From Alphaproteobacteria bacterium (GTDB taxonomy: Bacteria; Pseudomonadota; Alphaproteobacteria; SHVZ01), in contig VGEH01000043.1 of the NCBI GenBank assembly GCA_016869375.1, positions 1 to 32,407 of the forward strand: 32,407 bases of DNA, read 5' to 3'. Under the pieces are notes generated by a model. That model made no database searches, was not told where the DNA came from, and saw nothing but the letters and a program-made list of their open reading frames with translations. Position 1 is the stretch's first letter, and each line of letters begins with the position of its first letter. Shown piece after piece: positions 1 to 7,208 of the stretch. The position numbers and the translations under genes are program-made.

Positions 1-115
1 CAAGGAGTGCATTCAGCGTCTCCTCGACCGTGCCGCGCACCATCTCTCCCAGATGATCCCTGATCCGAGCCTCGTCGATCTGGATCACCTGGCCCATCGC
101 AGTCTCACTGCTCAT
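1..115 (-). CDS. IS256-family (mutator-type) transposase, N-terminal fragment
   Basis: Only the first 38 codons are in the window. The translation begins MSSETAMGQVIQIDEAR and continues with a stretch ending VRGTVEETLNALL, which is the characteristic N-terminus of alphaproteobacterial IS256/mutator transposases (DDE recombinases with a roughly 400-residue protein). An AAGGAG ribosome-binding site lies 5 nt before the ATG at 115. The catalytic core is outside the window, so it cannot be said whether this copy is intact. The C-terminal end of a copy in the same orientation is seen at 32342-32407; the two need not belong to one element. Confidence 0.85.
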   Translation of the reverse strand, partial: MSSETAMGQVIQIDEARIRDHLGEMVRGTVEETLNALL

Positions 116-131
116 CGTTTGCTCCTTCACT

Positions 132-674
132 CTAGAAGAAGCCACCATTCCCGAAAGTGCGAAAGATTCTGTACGTTATCGTCTCGGCGAGAACCCAGCG
201 GGAAGCCTGGAGCGACTGGAGCGCGGCGCTGGGGGCGCCGATGCCGGTCGCCTCGTCCCACATCGCCACGAACAGGCGGTCGACGCTGTGCCCGTCGCCG
301 GAGAGCGGCAGGATCAGGCGCGACCAGCTCCGCCGGCTCGGCGCCGCGGTGCTCTGGGTGCTGAAGACCGGAGCGCGGGTCGCGATGGCGGCGCGGTAGG
401 CGTGCTCGACCTCATGGGCCATCTCGGACGGCACGAGCTCGGAGACGAGGCGGCCGGTCATCTCGGCACCGTAGCGCTCGGCGGGACCGGGGGCGAAGAC
501 GAGGAAACGCAGGCCGTCCGGCTCCACCGCAACCAGGTGCAGGTCGAAAAGCCAGGGCCGCAGCTCGTCGGCGGTGAAGTCCCGGCGCGACGGCATCGCC
601 CGCGTGCCGCGTTTGTGGCCCCAAAGCTGGAATAGCGAAGAAAGAGCGCCTGGGAAGGCGGCGGACGGCGACAT
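132..674 (-). pseudogene. PAS_5-family protein with C-terminus replaced by IS sequence
   Basis: Residues 1-164 are chromosomal; the IS tip at 180 then supplies about 16 foreign residues (ending TFGNGGFF) and the stop codon at 132-134. The body matches the PAS_5 domain family (PF07310): LWGHKRGTRAMPSRRDF, then ADELRPWLFDLHLV and a core with GRLVSELVP. This family is common in Rhodospirillales and Hyphomicrobiales and its role is mostly unknown; a small-ligand or signal-sensing PAS fold is expected. The PAS_5 region itself appears complete, so the hybrid protein may still fold. It is preceded by a paralogue at 732-1196 on the same strand. No convincing ribosome-binding site precedes the ATG at 674. 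How many residues were lost is not visible here. Confidence 0.7.
157..180 (-). repeat. Terminal inverted repeat of the IS256-family element (transposase-start end)
   Basis: Read inward on the minus strand from 180, 19 of 24 positions match the inward-read plus-strand sequence 32312-32335, including an unbroken run of 15 bases. The sequence just outside (181-189) does not match 32303-32311, so the two ends do not flank one and the same insertion. Confidence 0.7.
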
Positions 675-699
675 GACGCCAGTATCAACACCAAAGCTT

Positions 700-718
700 G
701 AGCCGGGGTTAACGGCTC
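700..718 (-). other. Small hairpin between the two PAS_5 genes
   Basis: GAGCCG and CGGCTC form a 6-bp stem with a 7-nt loop in the 57-bp gap between the two PAS_5 genes. No run of T follows on the minus strand, so it is at best a weak terminator or processing site. Confidence 0.3.
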
Positions 719-731
719 ACGGAAATGCTTA

Positions 732-1196
732 TCAGGCGGCTACGACCGCGATGCGGTCGATGTCGACGAAGGCGAGCACCATATCGACCGTCTCGCCATC
801 GGCGCCCATGGGCAGCAGGCAGTGGCGGATCCGCCTCACGAAGGGATCGCCGCCGATATAGGGGACATCGGACCAGAGCGGCGAAGCGCTCTCGGCGACG
901 CGGGCAAACTGCGCCCAGATATTGTTCCCGCGACGCATATGCTGGATCTCGGAGAAGCGCACGCCGCGGAAGTTGCGGTGCGAGATCTCATCGATCTCGG
1001 TTCCGACGAGGCGGTAGCGGAAGTCCAGCGGCTCGCTCAGGACGTCGACGAGGATCAGGCCGGGCAGCAGCTTCGGGATGTCGATCGGGTCGAGATCGGC
1101 GCGGGCCGGGATCCGCCGGCCGCGCCGCAGGCTCTGCCAATAGGCGAGCCCCTTCTCCCCCCGCGGACCGAGGCTGGCCGGGAGATCGTCGCTCAC
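732..1196 (-). CDS. PAS_5-family protein (PF07310-like)
   Basis: This 154-residue protein starts with GTG at 1196 (VSDDLPASLGPRG), overlapping the HAD stop as GTGA; the open frame extends further upstream, but that part is inside the HAD gene. Family hallmarks are AYWQSLRRGRRIPARADLD, then IDIPKLLPGLILVDV and FRYRLVGTEIDEISHRNFRG, which is the usual beginning and middle of a PAS_5 domain. No output domain, membrane segment or signal peptide is visible. The four-base overlap implies translational coupling with the HAD hydrolase. The next gene downstream (132-674) is a diverged paralogue, so this is a tandem pair. Function unknown; assignment to the family is firm, biological role is not. Confidence 0.8.
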   Translation of the reverse strand: MSDDLPASLGPRGEKGLAYWQSLRRGRRIPARADLDPIDIPKLLPGLILVDVLSEPLDFRYRLVGTEIDEISHRNFRGVRFSEIQHMRRGNNIWAQFARVAESASPLWSDVPYIGGDPFVRRIRHCLLPMGADGETVDMVLAFVDIDRIAVVAA

Positions 1197-1927
1197 GCCG
1201 GCACCGCGTCGAGCAGGTCGCGAAGCCTGGTCAGGATGCGGTCGGGCCTCACATCCGTCTTCTTTGGCAGGCCGCGGCCGAAGGCGTCGTACCAGATCGA
1301 ATGGGCGAAGCCGAGCTTCTGCGGCACCGCGACTTCCCATTCGAGATTGTCGCCGATGATCCACGCATCGCCATGCGTGCAGCCGAGTTTTTCGAGCGCA
1401 TGCGCATAAGCCGCGGGATCGGGCTTGCCGAAGGGATGCTCGCCTTCGATCTGGATGTGGTGAAAGCGGTGGGCGAGATCGAAGCGGCTGACCTTGGCCC
1501 GCTGCACCGCGGCCTCGCCATTCGTGATCAGGCAGAGCTGCAGGCCGGAGGCCTTGAGCGTGTCGAGCACGTGATGCGCGTCGTCGAAGAGATAGGTGCG
1601 GCGCTCGCGGTTGACACGGAAGGTCTCGGAGAGATCGGCGACCAGCCCCTCATCCTCGATCTTGAAGCGAGCCAGCACCGCGGTCAGCACGCGCGCGCGC
1701 GCGCGGTTCATGTCGAGCCGGCCTTCGCGATGGCGCACCGGGTCCGCCCAGAACCACCGCAGCTCGGCCTCGAGCGCCTTGACCAGCTCGCCCTCGGCGC
1801 ATCCCGGCATGCGATGCGCGTGCGGCTGGAAGGTCTCCGACCACACGGCCTGCCGGTCGCCGGAGGAGGAGATCAGCGTGTCGTCGAGATCGAAGAAAAT
1901 CGCCTTGGGGCGAGGGAAGTCGGTCAT
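1193..1927 (-). CDS. HAD-superfamily hydrolase (subfamily IA, YjjG-like)
   Basis: The predicted product (about 244 residues) has the four HAD motifs in order: IFFDLDDTLI (nucleophile and acid Asp) near the N-terminus, ITNGE (motif II), the lysine in FGKPDPAAYAHAL (motif III) and IIGDNLEWEV (motif IV). The helical cap lies between motifs I and II, as in subfamily IA phosphatases such as YjjG nucleotidase and phosphoglycolate-phosphatase-like enzymes; the substrate cannot be read from the sequence. An upstream TTG at 1939 is in frame, but a candidate promoter places transcription start near 1935, favouring the ATG at 1927. It follows the ABC importer genes by about 106 bp and overlaps the PAS_5 gene downstream. 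It may be a sugar-phosphate phosphatase linked to the importer, but that is inference. Confidence 0.85.
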   Translation of the reverse strand: MTDFPRPKAIFFDLDDTLISSSGDRQAVWSETFQPHAHRMPGCAEGELVKALEAELRWFWADPVRHREGRLDMNRARARVLTAVLARFKIEDEGLVADLSETFRVNRERRTYLFDDAHHVLDTLKASGLQLCLITNGEAAVQRAKVSRFDLAHRFHHIQIEGEHPFGKPDPAAYAHALEKLGCTHGDAWIIGDNLEWEVAVPQKLGFAHSIWYDAFGRGLPKKTDVRPDRILTRLRDLLDAVPA

Positions 1928-1941
1928 GTCCACGCGCAACG

Positions 1942-1971
1942 ATTACACGTATGTCGTATAACAATGGTTAA
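1942..1971 (-). promoter_or_regulatory. Candidate sigma-70 promoter for the HAD hydrolase gene
   Basis: On the minus strand TTAACC (1966-1971) and TGTAAT (1942-1947) are separated by 18 bp. TGTAAT differs from the -10 consensus at one position. Transcription would start near 1935, leaving a very short leader before the ATG at 1927. Confidence 0.4.
1952..1963. promoter_or_regulatory. Imperfect palindrome in the promoter spacer, GntR/FadR-like operator candidate
   Basis: TGTCGTATAACA has the symmetric outline TGT-nn-TA-nn-ACA and lies in the spacer of the candidate promoter. Such sites resemble operators of FadR-subfamily GntR regulators, but no regulator gene is next to it. It is a pattern match only. 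Confidence 0.25.
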
Positions 1972-2033
1972 GATACGGACAGCGAATGCCGCCGGGTCGA
2001 GCGCGACGGACCGACGCAGCGAAGGCTCGCGGC

Positions 2034-3134
2034 TCAGACGACCCGGCCGGTCGACTCGTCGATGATGTGCATGTTGTTGAGGTCGGCGGCGAGCTGGGCC
2101 GTGGCGCCGTCGCGGATGCCGGCCTTGGGGCTGACGCGGGCGCAGAGCTCGGCGCCGTCCATCTTGAAGTAGACCAGCGTCTCCATGCCCATCGGCTCAG
2201 TGACGTCGACCGGCACGGTGATCGGCACCACGCCCGGACCCATCTCCGGGCGAATCTCGGTGATGTGCTCAGGGCGCAGGCCCAGCGACAGCTTGCCGTT
2301 CTGGGCCACCGCACGGTATCGCTGCACCCGATCCGCAGGGACCGGCAGCGACAGGCCGTTCGGCAGCTTGGCCGCGAGCGCGTCGCCCTGGCTCTCCAGC
2401 CGGACCGGAATGAAGTTCATCGCCGGCGAGCCGATGAAGCCGGCGACGAAGCGCGTCGCCGGCGAATGGTAGAGGTCGTTGGGCGGGCCCACCTGCTCGA
2501 TCAGCCCGTGATTCATGACGACGACACGGTCGGCCAGCGTCATCGCCTCGACCTGGTCGTGGGTGACGTAGACCGTGGTCGTGCGCACCTTCTGGTGCAC
2601 GCGCTTGATCTCGATGCGCATCTGCACGCGGAGCTTGGCATCCAGGTTCGACAGCGGCTCGTCGAAGAGGAAGACCTTGGGGTTGCGCACGATGGCGCGG
2701 CCCATGGCAACACGCTGGCGCTGGCCGCCCGAGAGCGCCTTGGGCTTGCGGTCGAGCAGCTCGGAGATGTCGAGGATGCGCGCCGCCTCGTCGACCCGCG
2801 CCTTGATCTCGGCCTTCGGGTAGCGCTTTAGGCGGAGCCCGAAGGACATGTTCTCCGCCACCGTCATGTGCGGATAGAGGGCGTAGTTCTGGAACACCAT
2901 GGCGATGTCCCGGTCCTTCGGCGGCACGTCGTTGACGACGATGTCGTCGATCGCGATCTCGCCTTCGGTGATTTCCTCCAGGCCGGCGATCATGCGGAGC
3001 GTCGTCGACTTGCCGCAGCCCGACGGGCCGACCAGCACGACGAATTCGTGGTCCTTGATCTCGAGATCGATGCCGCGCACGGCCTCGACATTGTCGTAGC
3101 GCTTGAAGACCTTGCGGATCGATACGTCGGCCAT
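2034..3134 (-). CDS. Sugar-type ABC importer ATPase (UgpC/MalK family)
   Basis: At 366 residues it has the usual length for the CUT1 importer ATPases. Walker A is GPSGCGKST (residues 36-44), the signature is LSGGQ (134-138), Walker B is VFLFDEP (154-160), and the switch histidine follows in [12 protein letters not shown]. The C-terminal third (after about 235) is the regulatory OB-fold (TOBE) region of MalK/UgpC proteins, which fits import of carbohydrates or glycerol-phosphate-like solutes. The protein would sit at the cytoplasmic face and drive the permease pair encoded just upstream on the same strand, 16 bp away. It is the last importer gene; a HAD hydrolase follows after a 106-bp gap with its own candidate promoter. 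Confidence 0.93.
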   Translation of the reverse strand: MADVSIRKVFKRYDNVEAVRGIDLEIKDHEFVVLVGPSGCGKSTTLRMIAGLEEITEGEIAIDDIVVNDVPPKDRDIAMVFQNYALYPHMTVAENMSFGLRLKRYPKAEIKARVDEAARILDISELLDRKPKALSGGQRQRVAMGRAIVRNPKVFLFDEPLSNLDAKLRVQMRIEIKRVHQKVRTTTVYVTHDQVEAMTLADRVVVMNHGLIEQVGPPNDLYHSPATRFVAGFIGSPAMNFIPVRLESQGDALAAKLPNGLSLPVPADRVQRYRAVAQNGKLSLGLRPEHITEIRPEMGPGVVPITVPVDVTEPMGMETLVYFKMDGAELCARVSPKAGIRDGATAQLAADLNNMHIIDESTGRVV

Positions 3135-3150
3135 GGTGCTCTTGTTCCCC

Positions 3151-4065
3151 TCAGCCCTTGGTCGCGCCGGCGGTCAGGCCCGCGATGTAGTAGTCCATGA
3201 GGAAGGCGTAGATGATCAGCGGCGGCGCGGCGCCGAGCAACGCGCCCGTCATGATCTGCCCCCAGTTGAAGACGTCGCCCTTGATCAGCGTCGTGATGAT
3301 GCCGACCGGCAGGACGAGCTGGTCGATCGAGGTGGTGAAGGCGATGGGGTAGAGGAACTGCGCCCAGGAGACGGTGAAGGCGAAGATGGTGGCGGCGATG
3401 ATGCCGGGCAGCGCCACCGGCACGAAGACGCGGGTGAGCGTCTGCAGCCAGCTGGCGCCGTCGATGATCGCCGCCTCGTCGAGCTCCTTCGGGATCGAGG
3501 CGAAGTAGCCGATCATGATCCAGGTGCAGAAGGGTACGGTCAGGGTCGGATAGACGACGAGCAGCACCCACCAACGATTGAGGAGCTGGATCCCGGTCAG
3601 CTCGTGGAACACCGCGAACATCTTGAAGAGCGGCAGGAAGAGCAGCGTCTCCGGGATCAGGTATGTCAGGAACACGCCAGTCGCCAGCGTCGCCGAGCCC
3701 CAGAAGCGCATGCGCGACAGCGCGAAGGCGGCGGGGATCGCGATCAGCATGGTGATTATCACCACCGAAACCGAGACGATCGCCGAGTTCTTGAAGAAGC
3801 CGATATAGGCGGGCGAGGTCAGGAGCTCGACGTAGTTGCTTAAGGTGGGGTTGAACACCCACCAGGGATTCTTCGCCGCCGAGATCTCCGCCGAGGTCTT
3901 GAGCGAGGTGATGAACATGTAGATCGGCGGGATCAGGAAAAAGAACGCGAAAAGGCTCAGGAAGAAATAGGACCAGCGCAACGCCCAGGCGCGGTCGCGC
4001 TTCATGCTGCCGTATTTCGGCCGGGCGCGGGTCGGGCCTGCCTTGTCGACGGTGGTGGTGGTCAT
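3151..4065 (-). CDS. Sugar-type ABC importer permease (MalG/UgpE-like)
   Basis: The 304-residue membrane protein has a hydrophobic segment at about residues 32-53 and further segments through the protein, matching the six-helix MalG/UgpE type (binding-protein-dependent transport system inner-membrane component). The EAA loop that docks on the ATPase is present as [15 protein letters not shown] (about 195-210), followed by FVPVALPG. The start ATG overlaps the last base of the upstream permease stop codon (TGATG), so the two permeases are translationally coupled. It would form the transmembrane heterodimer with that protein. Confidence 0.92.
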   Translation of the reverse strand: MTTTTVDKAGPTRARPKYGSMKRDRAWALRWSYFFLSLFAFFFLIPPIYMFITSLKTSAEISAAKNPWWVFNPTLSNYVELLTSPAYIGFFKNSAIVSVSVVIITMLIAIPAAFALSRMRFWGSATLATGVFLTYLIPETLLFLPLFKMFAVFHELTGIQLLNRWWVLLVVYPTLTVPFCTWIMIGYFASIPKELDEAAIIDGASWLQTLTRVFVPVALPGIIAATIFAFTVSWAQFLYPIAFTTSIDQLVLPVGIITTLIKGDVFNWGQIMTGALLGAAPPLIIYAFLMDYYIAGLTAGATKG

Positions 4066-5054
4066 CAGGCTTCGTTCCCCCGTCGCGTGACATCACGCAG
4101 GATGAAGGCGGCGGCGACCGCGAGGATCGGCACCATGAAGAGCGAGACGGTGGCGCCCAACGGGATGTCGCCGCCCTCGATGCCGAGTCTGAACGACCAT
4201 GTCGCGAACAGATGCGTGCGGTCGAGCGGCCCGCCTGCGGTCAGGATGCGCACGATGTCGAAATTGGCGAAGGTGACGATGGTCGAGAACAGCGCGGTGA
4301 TCGCGATGATGTTGCGCATCATCGGCAGGGTCACGTACCAGATGCGCTGCCACCAGTTGGCGCCGTCGATCTCCGCCGCCTCGTAGAGCTGGTCGGGCAC
4401 CGATTTGAGCGCCGCCAGATACATGATCATGAAGAAGGGCGCGCCGATCCAGACATTGACCAGGATCACCGAGAAGCGCGCCCAGTGGGCGACGCCGGTC
4501 CAGGAAACCCTCTCGATGTCGAACTGGGCGAGGATCCAGTTGAAGGCGGAGTAGGAGGGGTCGAACAGCCACTGCCAGGCGAGCGTGCTCATCGCCGCCG
4601 GGATCACCCACGGCACGAGCAGCATGCCGCGCCACTTGCGCTGGCCCTTGGACGGCACGTTGTGGACGAAGTGCGAGACGACGAAGCCGATCAGCGCCTT
4701 GAATATGACCGCTGAGATGGCGAACAGGCAGGACTGCCAGAACACCATCCAGAAGGTCTCGCGCGTCAGCAGGAACTGCAGGTTGCCGAAGGGGATGTAG
4801 GTGCAGATCCAGTCGGGCAGATAGGTGCAGTTCTTCATCCACGCGGTCGCGGTCATGCGCTTGTTCAGCGTCGTCAGGTAGATCGCGTAGAAGGCCGGAT
4901 AGATCACCAGCGTGAAGATCAGCAGGATCAGCGGCAGCGCCATGAAGAAGGCGATCGTCGACTTCCTCTCGAAGAACTTGCGCAGGCGCGAGCGCGGCGC
5001 CGGCCGCGCCCGCTTGGCCTGGGTGGTGACGGCGTTGACGGTGGCGTCTGCCAT
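4065..5054 (-). CDS. Sugar-type ABC importer permease (MalF/UgpA-like)
   Basis: At 329 residues it resembles the MalF/UgpA/LacF type. A basic cytoplasmic N-terminus (residues 1-31) leads into the first transmembrane helix (about 34-56). The periplasmic loop contains two cysteines (in KNCTY and DWICTY), which is unusual enough to note. The EAA motif is at YEAAEIDGANWWQRIW (about 224-239), followed by VTLPMM. The gene lies between the binding-protein gene, from which it is separated by a 95-bp gap holding a strong hairpin, and the second permease, which it overlaps by one base. The substrate cannot be read from the sequence. Confidence 0.92.
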   Translation of the reverse strand: MADATVNAVTTQAKRARPAPRSRLRKFFERKSTIAFFMALPLILLIFTLVIYPAFYAIYLTTLNKRMTATAWMKNCTYLPDWICTYIPFGNLQFLLTRETFWMVFWQSCLFAISAVIFKALIGFVVSHFVHNVPSKGQRKWRGMLLVPWVIPAAMSTLAWQWLFDPSYSAFNWILAQFDIERVSWTGVAHWARFSVILVNVWIGAPFFMIMYLAALKSVPDQLYEAAEIDGANWWQRIWYVTLPMMRNIIAITALFSTIVTFANFDIVRILTAGGPLDRTHLFATWSFRLGIEGGDIPLGATVSLFMVPILAVAAAFILRDVTRRGNEA

Positions 5055-5092
5055 GAAATCCCCTTCGGGAGCCTGTCTCTAGGCCAAGCCGA

Positions 5093-5122
5093 AGCCGGCC
5101 GCCTGTTTCCAGGCGGCCGGCT
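5093..5122 (-). other. Strong intercistronic hairpin between binding-protein and permease genes
   Basis: GCCGGCCGCCTG (5094-5105) and CAGGCGGCCGGC (5110-5121) are perfect 12-base complements around a 4-base loop, extended by one A-T pair to 13 bp. No T run follows on the transcribed strand, so a complete rho-independent terminator is unlikely. In many importer operons a structure at this place protects the 3' end of the binding-protein message or thins transcription into the permease genes; that role is inferred here from position. Confidence 0.75.
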
Positions 5123-5149
5123 CCAGCGCGCTTACGGTCCGCGTCAAGG

Positions 5150-6484
5150 CTAGCGGAGGAAGCCCTCGACCTCGCTCTCGGCCCAGGCGAGGGTCTTCTC
5201 CATGGACTCGCCCTGAAGATGACGGGTGATCATCTTGGTGGGCGTCGCCTGCACGTAGATCTGCTGCGCGATCTTCGGAGGCGCCGGGGCCGCGGTGATC
5301 GACAGCGTCTGGTGATTGTGCGGGTTCGGGTAGTGGTACAGCGTGCCCTTGGGCGGGCCTTCATTCGCCCAGGTGGGGAGCGTCGTCATCTTGTCGAAGT
5401 TCGGGATGTCGTAGCCGCCCGAGGCCGCGACGAAGCTGGCGATCGCATCCGGCTCCGACATGGCGACGAGGAGCTGCTTCGCCGCCGACTTGTTCTTCGA
5501 GAAGCCCCAGACCGCCCAGAAATACGGCAGGAACGGCGCGAACCGACCCTTCGCGCCCTGCGGGAAGCCGTGCGTCCAGCACTGCTCGGCGATCTGCGGC
5601 GCATCGCGCTTGGCGACCGCCCAGGCCGAAGGCGGGTTCATGATGAGCGCGCCGTTGCCGGCGACCAGCCACTTGTTGTTGGACGCGTCGTCCCAGGCAG
5701 GCGCGTCAGCGGGGAAGAACTTCGCCAGCTTGACCGAGTATTCGAGCCACTGGCGCACCGCGTCTGACTTGACGGTGATGTTGCCCTTGGCGTCCACCAG
5801 CGCGGCGCCGAAGCTCTGCATGAAGGCGCCGGCGGTGTCGACCGAGTCCGAGGTCTCGCCGAGGCCGATGCCGAAGGCCTTGCCGCCCTTGTGGCAGGCT
5901 TCCGCCGCCTTGAGGAAGGTGTCGAAGTTCCAGCTGTCGGCCTTGGGCGGGCCGCCGGCCGGGTAGAGCGCCTGGATGTCGATGCCGGCATGCTGCTTCA
6001 TCAGGTCGATGCGCGAGCACGGGCCCTTGAGCTGAGAGCCGATGGTGGCGGGAACCGCCAGCCACTTGTCGCCGAGCTTGCCGAGATACTCGCTGGTGCC
6101 GTTGACGTTGCCGAGCTTCTTGATCAGCTCGCCCATGATGTCGTTCATCGGCTCGACCAGATCGGACTGGGCGTGCGGCCACCAGGTGGGCATCGCGATG
6201 ATGTCATGGCCGGCCTTGGCCTGGGCCTCGGCGGCGATGGTCAACAGGTTCTTGTTGCCCTGGCTCGGGATGTAGTCGACGGTGACCTCGACCTTGTTCT
6301 TCGCGGCCCAGGCGTCGATCACCTTCTTGGACGCGTCATTGGCGCCCGGAACCCAGTGGTCCCACAGGCCGACCGCGAGCTTGCCCGCGGACTGGGCCGA
6401 GGAGACATACGGCATGCCGATGACGGCGGTGGATGCCATCGTGCCGGCGACGAATTGGCGGCGAGTGATACGCTTCTTAGCCAT
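5150..6484 (-). CDS. Extracellular solute-binding protein family 1, Tat-exported
   Basis: The 444-residue product begins with a twin-arginine signal: TRRQFVAG (residues 7-14), a hydrophobic stretch and a likely cleavage site near residue 30 (VSSA). The mature part has the family 1 carbohydrate-binding layout: GLWDHWVPG near the start, aromatic residues in AMPTWWPHA that could stack on a sugar ring, and NKWLVAGNGALIMNPPSAW in the second lobe. It delivers the substrate to the permease/ATPase complex encoded downstream. A strong GGGAGG ribosome-binding site sits just before the ATG, consistent with the high expression typical of binding proteins. It is the first gene of the importer operon. Ligand identity is unknown. 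Confidence 0.93.
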   Translation of the reverse strand: MAKKRITRRQFVAGTMASTAVIGMPYVSSAQSAGKLAVGLWDHWVPGANDASKKVIDAWAAKNKVEVTVDYIPSQGNKNLLTIAAEAQAKAGHDIIAMPTWWPHAQSDLVEPMNDIMGELIKKLGNVNGTSEYLGKLGDKWLAVPATIGSQLKGPCSRIDLMKQHAGIDIQALYPAGGPPKADSWNFDTFLKAAEACHKGGKAFGIGLGETSDSVDTAGAFMQSFGAALVDAKGNITVKSDAVRQWLEYSVKLAKFFPADAPAWDDASNNKWLVAGNGALIMNPPSAWAVAKRDAPQIAEQCWTHGFPQGAKGRFAPFLPYFWAVWGFSKNKSAAKQLLVAMSEPDAIASFVAASGGYDIPNFDKMTTLPTWANEGPPKGTLYHYPNPHNHQTLSITAAPAPPKIAQQIYVQATPTKMITRHLQGESMEKTLAWAESEVEGFLR

Positions 6485-6690
6485 TACAAACCTCCCTCTT
6501 CGAACTGTGGAATTGGAACCGATCGACCCTCACGCAATGTTCAACCGATTTGCACGTCAGTTTTGATTTAAGCGTACTTGTCGAGCCTGCGCCAAGACAA
6601 ATCAGATGCCAGGCGCAGCCTGCGCGTGTGACGGCATCAATTGCTCGAATTTTAGGCAGGACTCATGGCCGCGATCGGGGATGATTGCGA

Positions 6691-6966
6691 ATGGCCGTAG
6701 AAGAGATAGATCGATTGCCGCCTCCACCATTCTGGAGGACCCGCTACTTCGCGCTCACGGCGATGGCCAAGCCCGGGCGCCGGCAGATCGATCTCCTGGA
6801 CGTCAAGGCAGCCCTTGATCGGCCGGTCAGAAGAGAGCGCCAGAGCGATGGCCGCGTGAGATACTGGATTTGGATTTCGGCCCAAACGGCCTATCTTCGG
6901 GTCGTGACGCTTGCGGATGGCGAAACGGTCCACAACGCCTTCTACGATCGCGACTTTGAACCATGA
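6691..6966 (+). CDS. Small DUF4258-like protein, partner of the DUF2283 protein
   Basis: The 91-residue protein starts at ATG 6691; a TTG two codons earlier is possible. The second half has the pattern DGRVRYWIWI then TAYLRVVTLADGETVHNAFY, like the last strands of DUF4258 or related RelE-like small proteins. The N-terminal histidine I would expect in DUF4258 (often in a KHA-type motif) is not seen; RYFALTAMAK is at that place. Its stop overlaps the start of the DUF2283 gene as ATGA, so the two are co-translated. DUF4258/DUF2283-type pairs have been suggested to be toxin-antitoxin-like. Family assignment by eye and tentative; the gene itself is well supported by the overlap. Confidence 0.65.
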   Translation: MAVEEIDRLPPPPFWRTRYFALTAMAKPGRRQIDLLDVKAALDRPVRRERQSDGRVRYWIWISAQTAYLRVVTLADGETVHNAFYDRDFEP

Positions 6967-7205
6967 TCGATCCGGTCCTCGCTCCGATCGTCTATGACCC
7001 GCAGACCGACAGCATGTACATCAAGCTGCGGACCGGGACGGGCGTCGACAGCCGCGTGGATGACGCCCGCGACCTCGTCATCGATCTCGGCGAAGACGGC
7101 GAGCCTGTCGGCTATGACATCCAGCATGCCTCGGACCATCCGGACGTGGTCGCCGAGGCGCTGAGACTGATGCGCCAGTTCGCTCCTTCGCGAGCCGCCG
7201 AATAG
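6963..7205 (+). CDS. DUF2283 domain protein
   Basis: The 80-residue protein has the DUF2283 outline: VYDPQTDSMYIKLRTG, then DDARDLVIDLGEDGEPVGYDIQHAS, matching the common pattern of a YDxxxDxLYI strand followed by a D-x-D/G turn and a G-x-x-I strand. Proteins of this family are small beta-rich domains of unknown biochemical role, often encoded immediately after a DUF4258-like gene and considered candidate antitoxins. The start overlaps the stop of the upstream gene (ATGA). It converges with aspS, whose stop codon is only 3 bp away, and no terminator is visible between them. Confidence 0.8.
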   Translation: MIDPVLAPIVYDPQTDSMYIKLRTGTGVDSRVDDARDLVIDLGEDGEPVGYDIQHASDHPDVVAEALRLMRQFAPSRAAE

Positions 7206-7208
7206 GAA

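Larger units (their letters stand above)
1..180 (-). mobile_element. IS256-family insertion sequence, left-hand fragment (5' end of the element)
   Basis: The element runs off the window at base 1. Its outer tip is placed at 180, because the minus-strand sequence starting there (GATAACGTACAG) resembles the tip of IS256, and 15 bases just inside it (CAGAATCTTTCGCAC) recur at the opposite IS end at 32321-32335. The transposase start codon lies 65 bp inside the tip, as is usual for this family. The insertion falls in the 3' end of a PAS_5 gene. The exact tip and target duplication cannot be confirmed because the other end of this copy is outside the window. Confidence 0.8.

Noticed and set aside
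725..2065. 446-residue plus-strand open frame
   Set aside because: Covers the PAS_5 and HAD genes on the opposite strand; its Arg-rich translation has no recognisable family.
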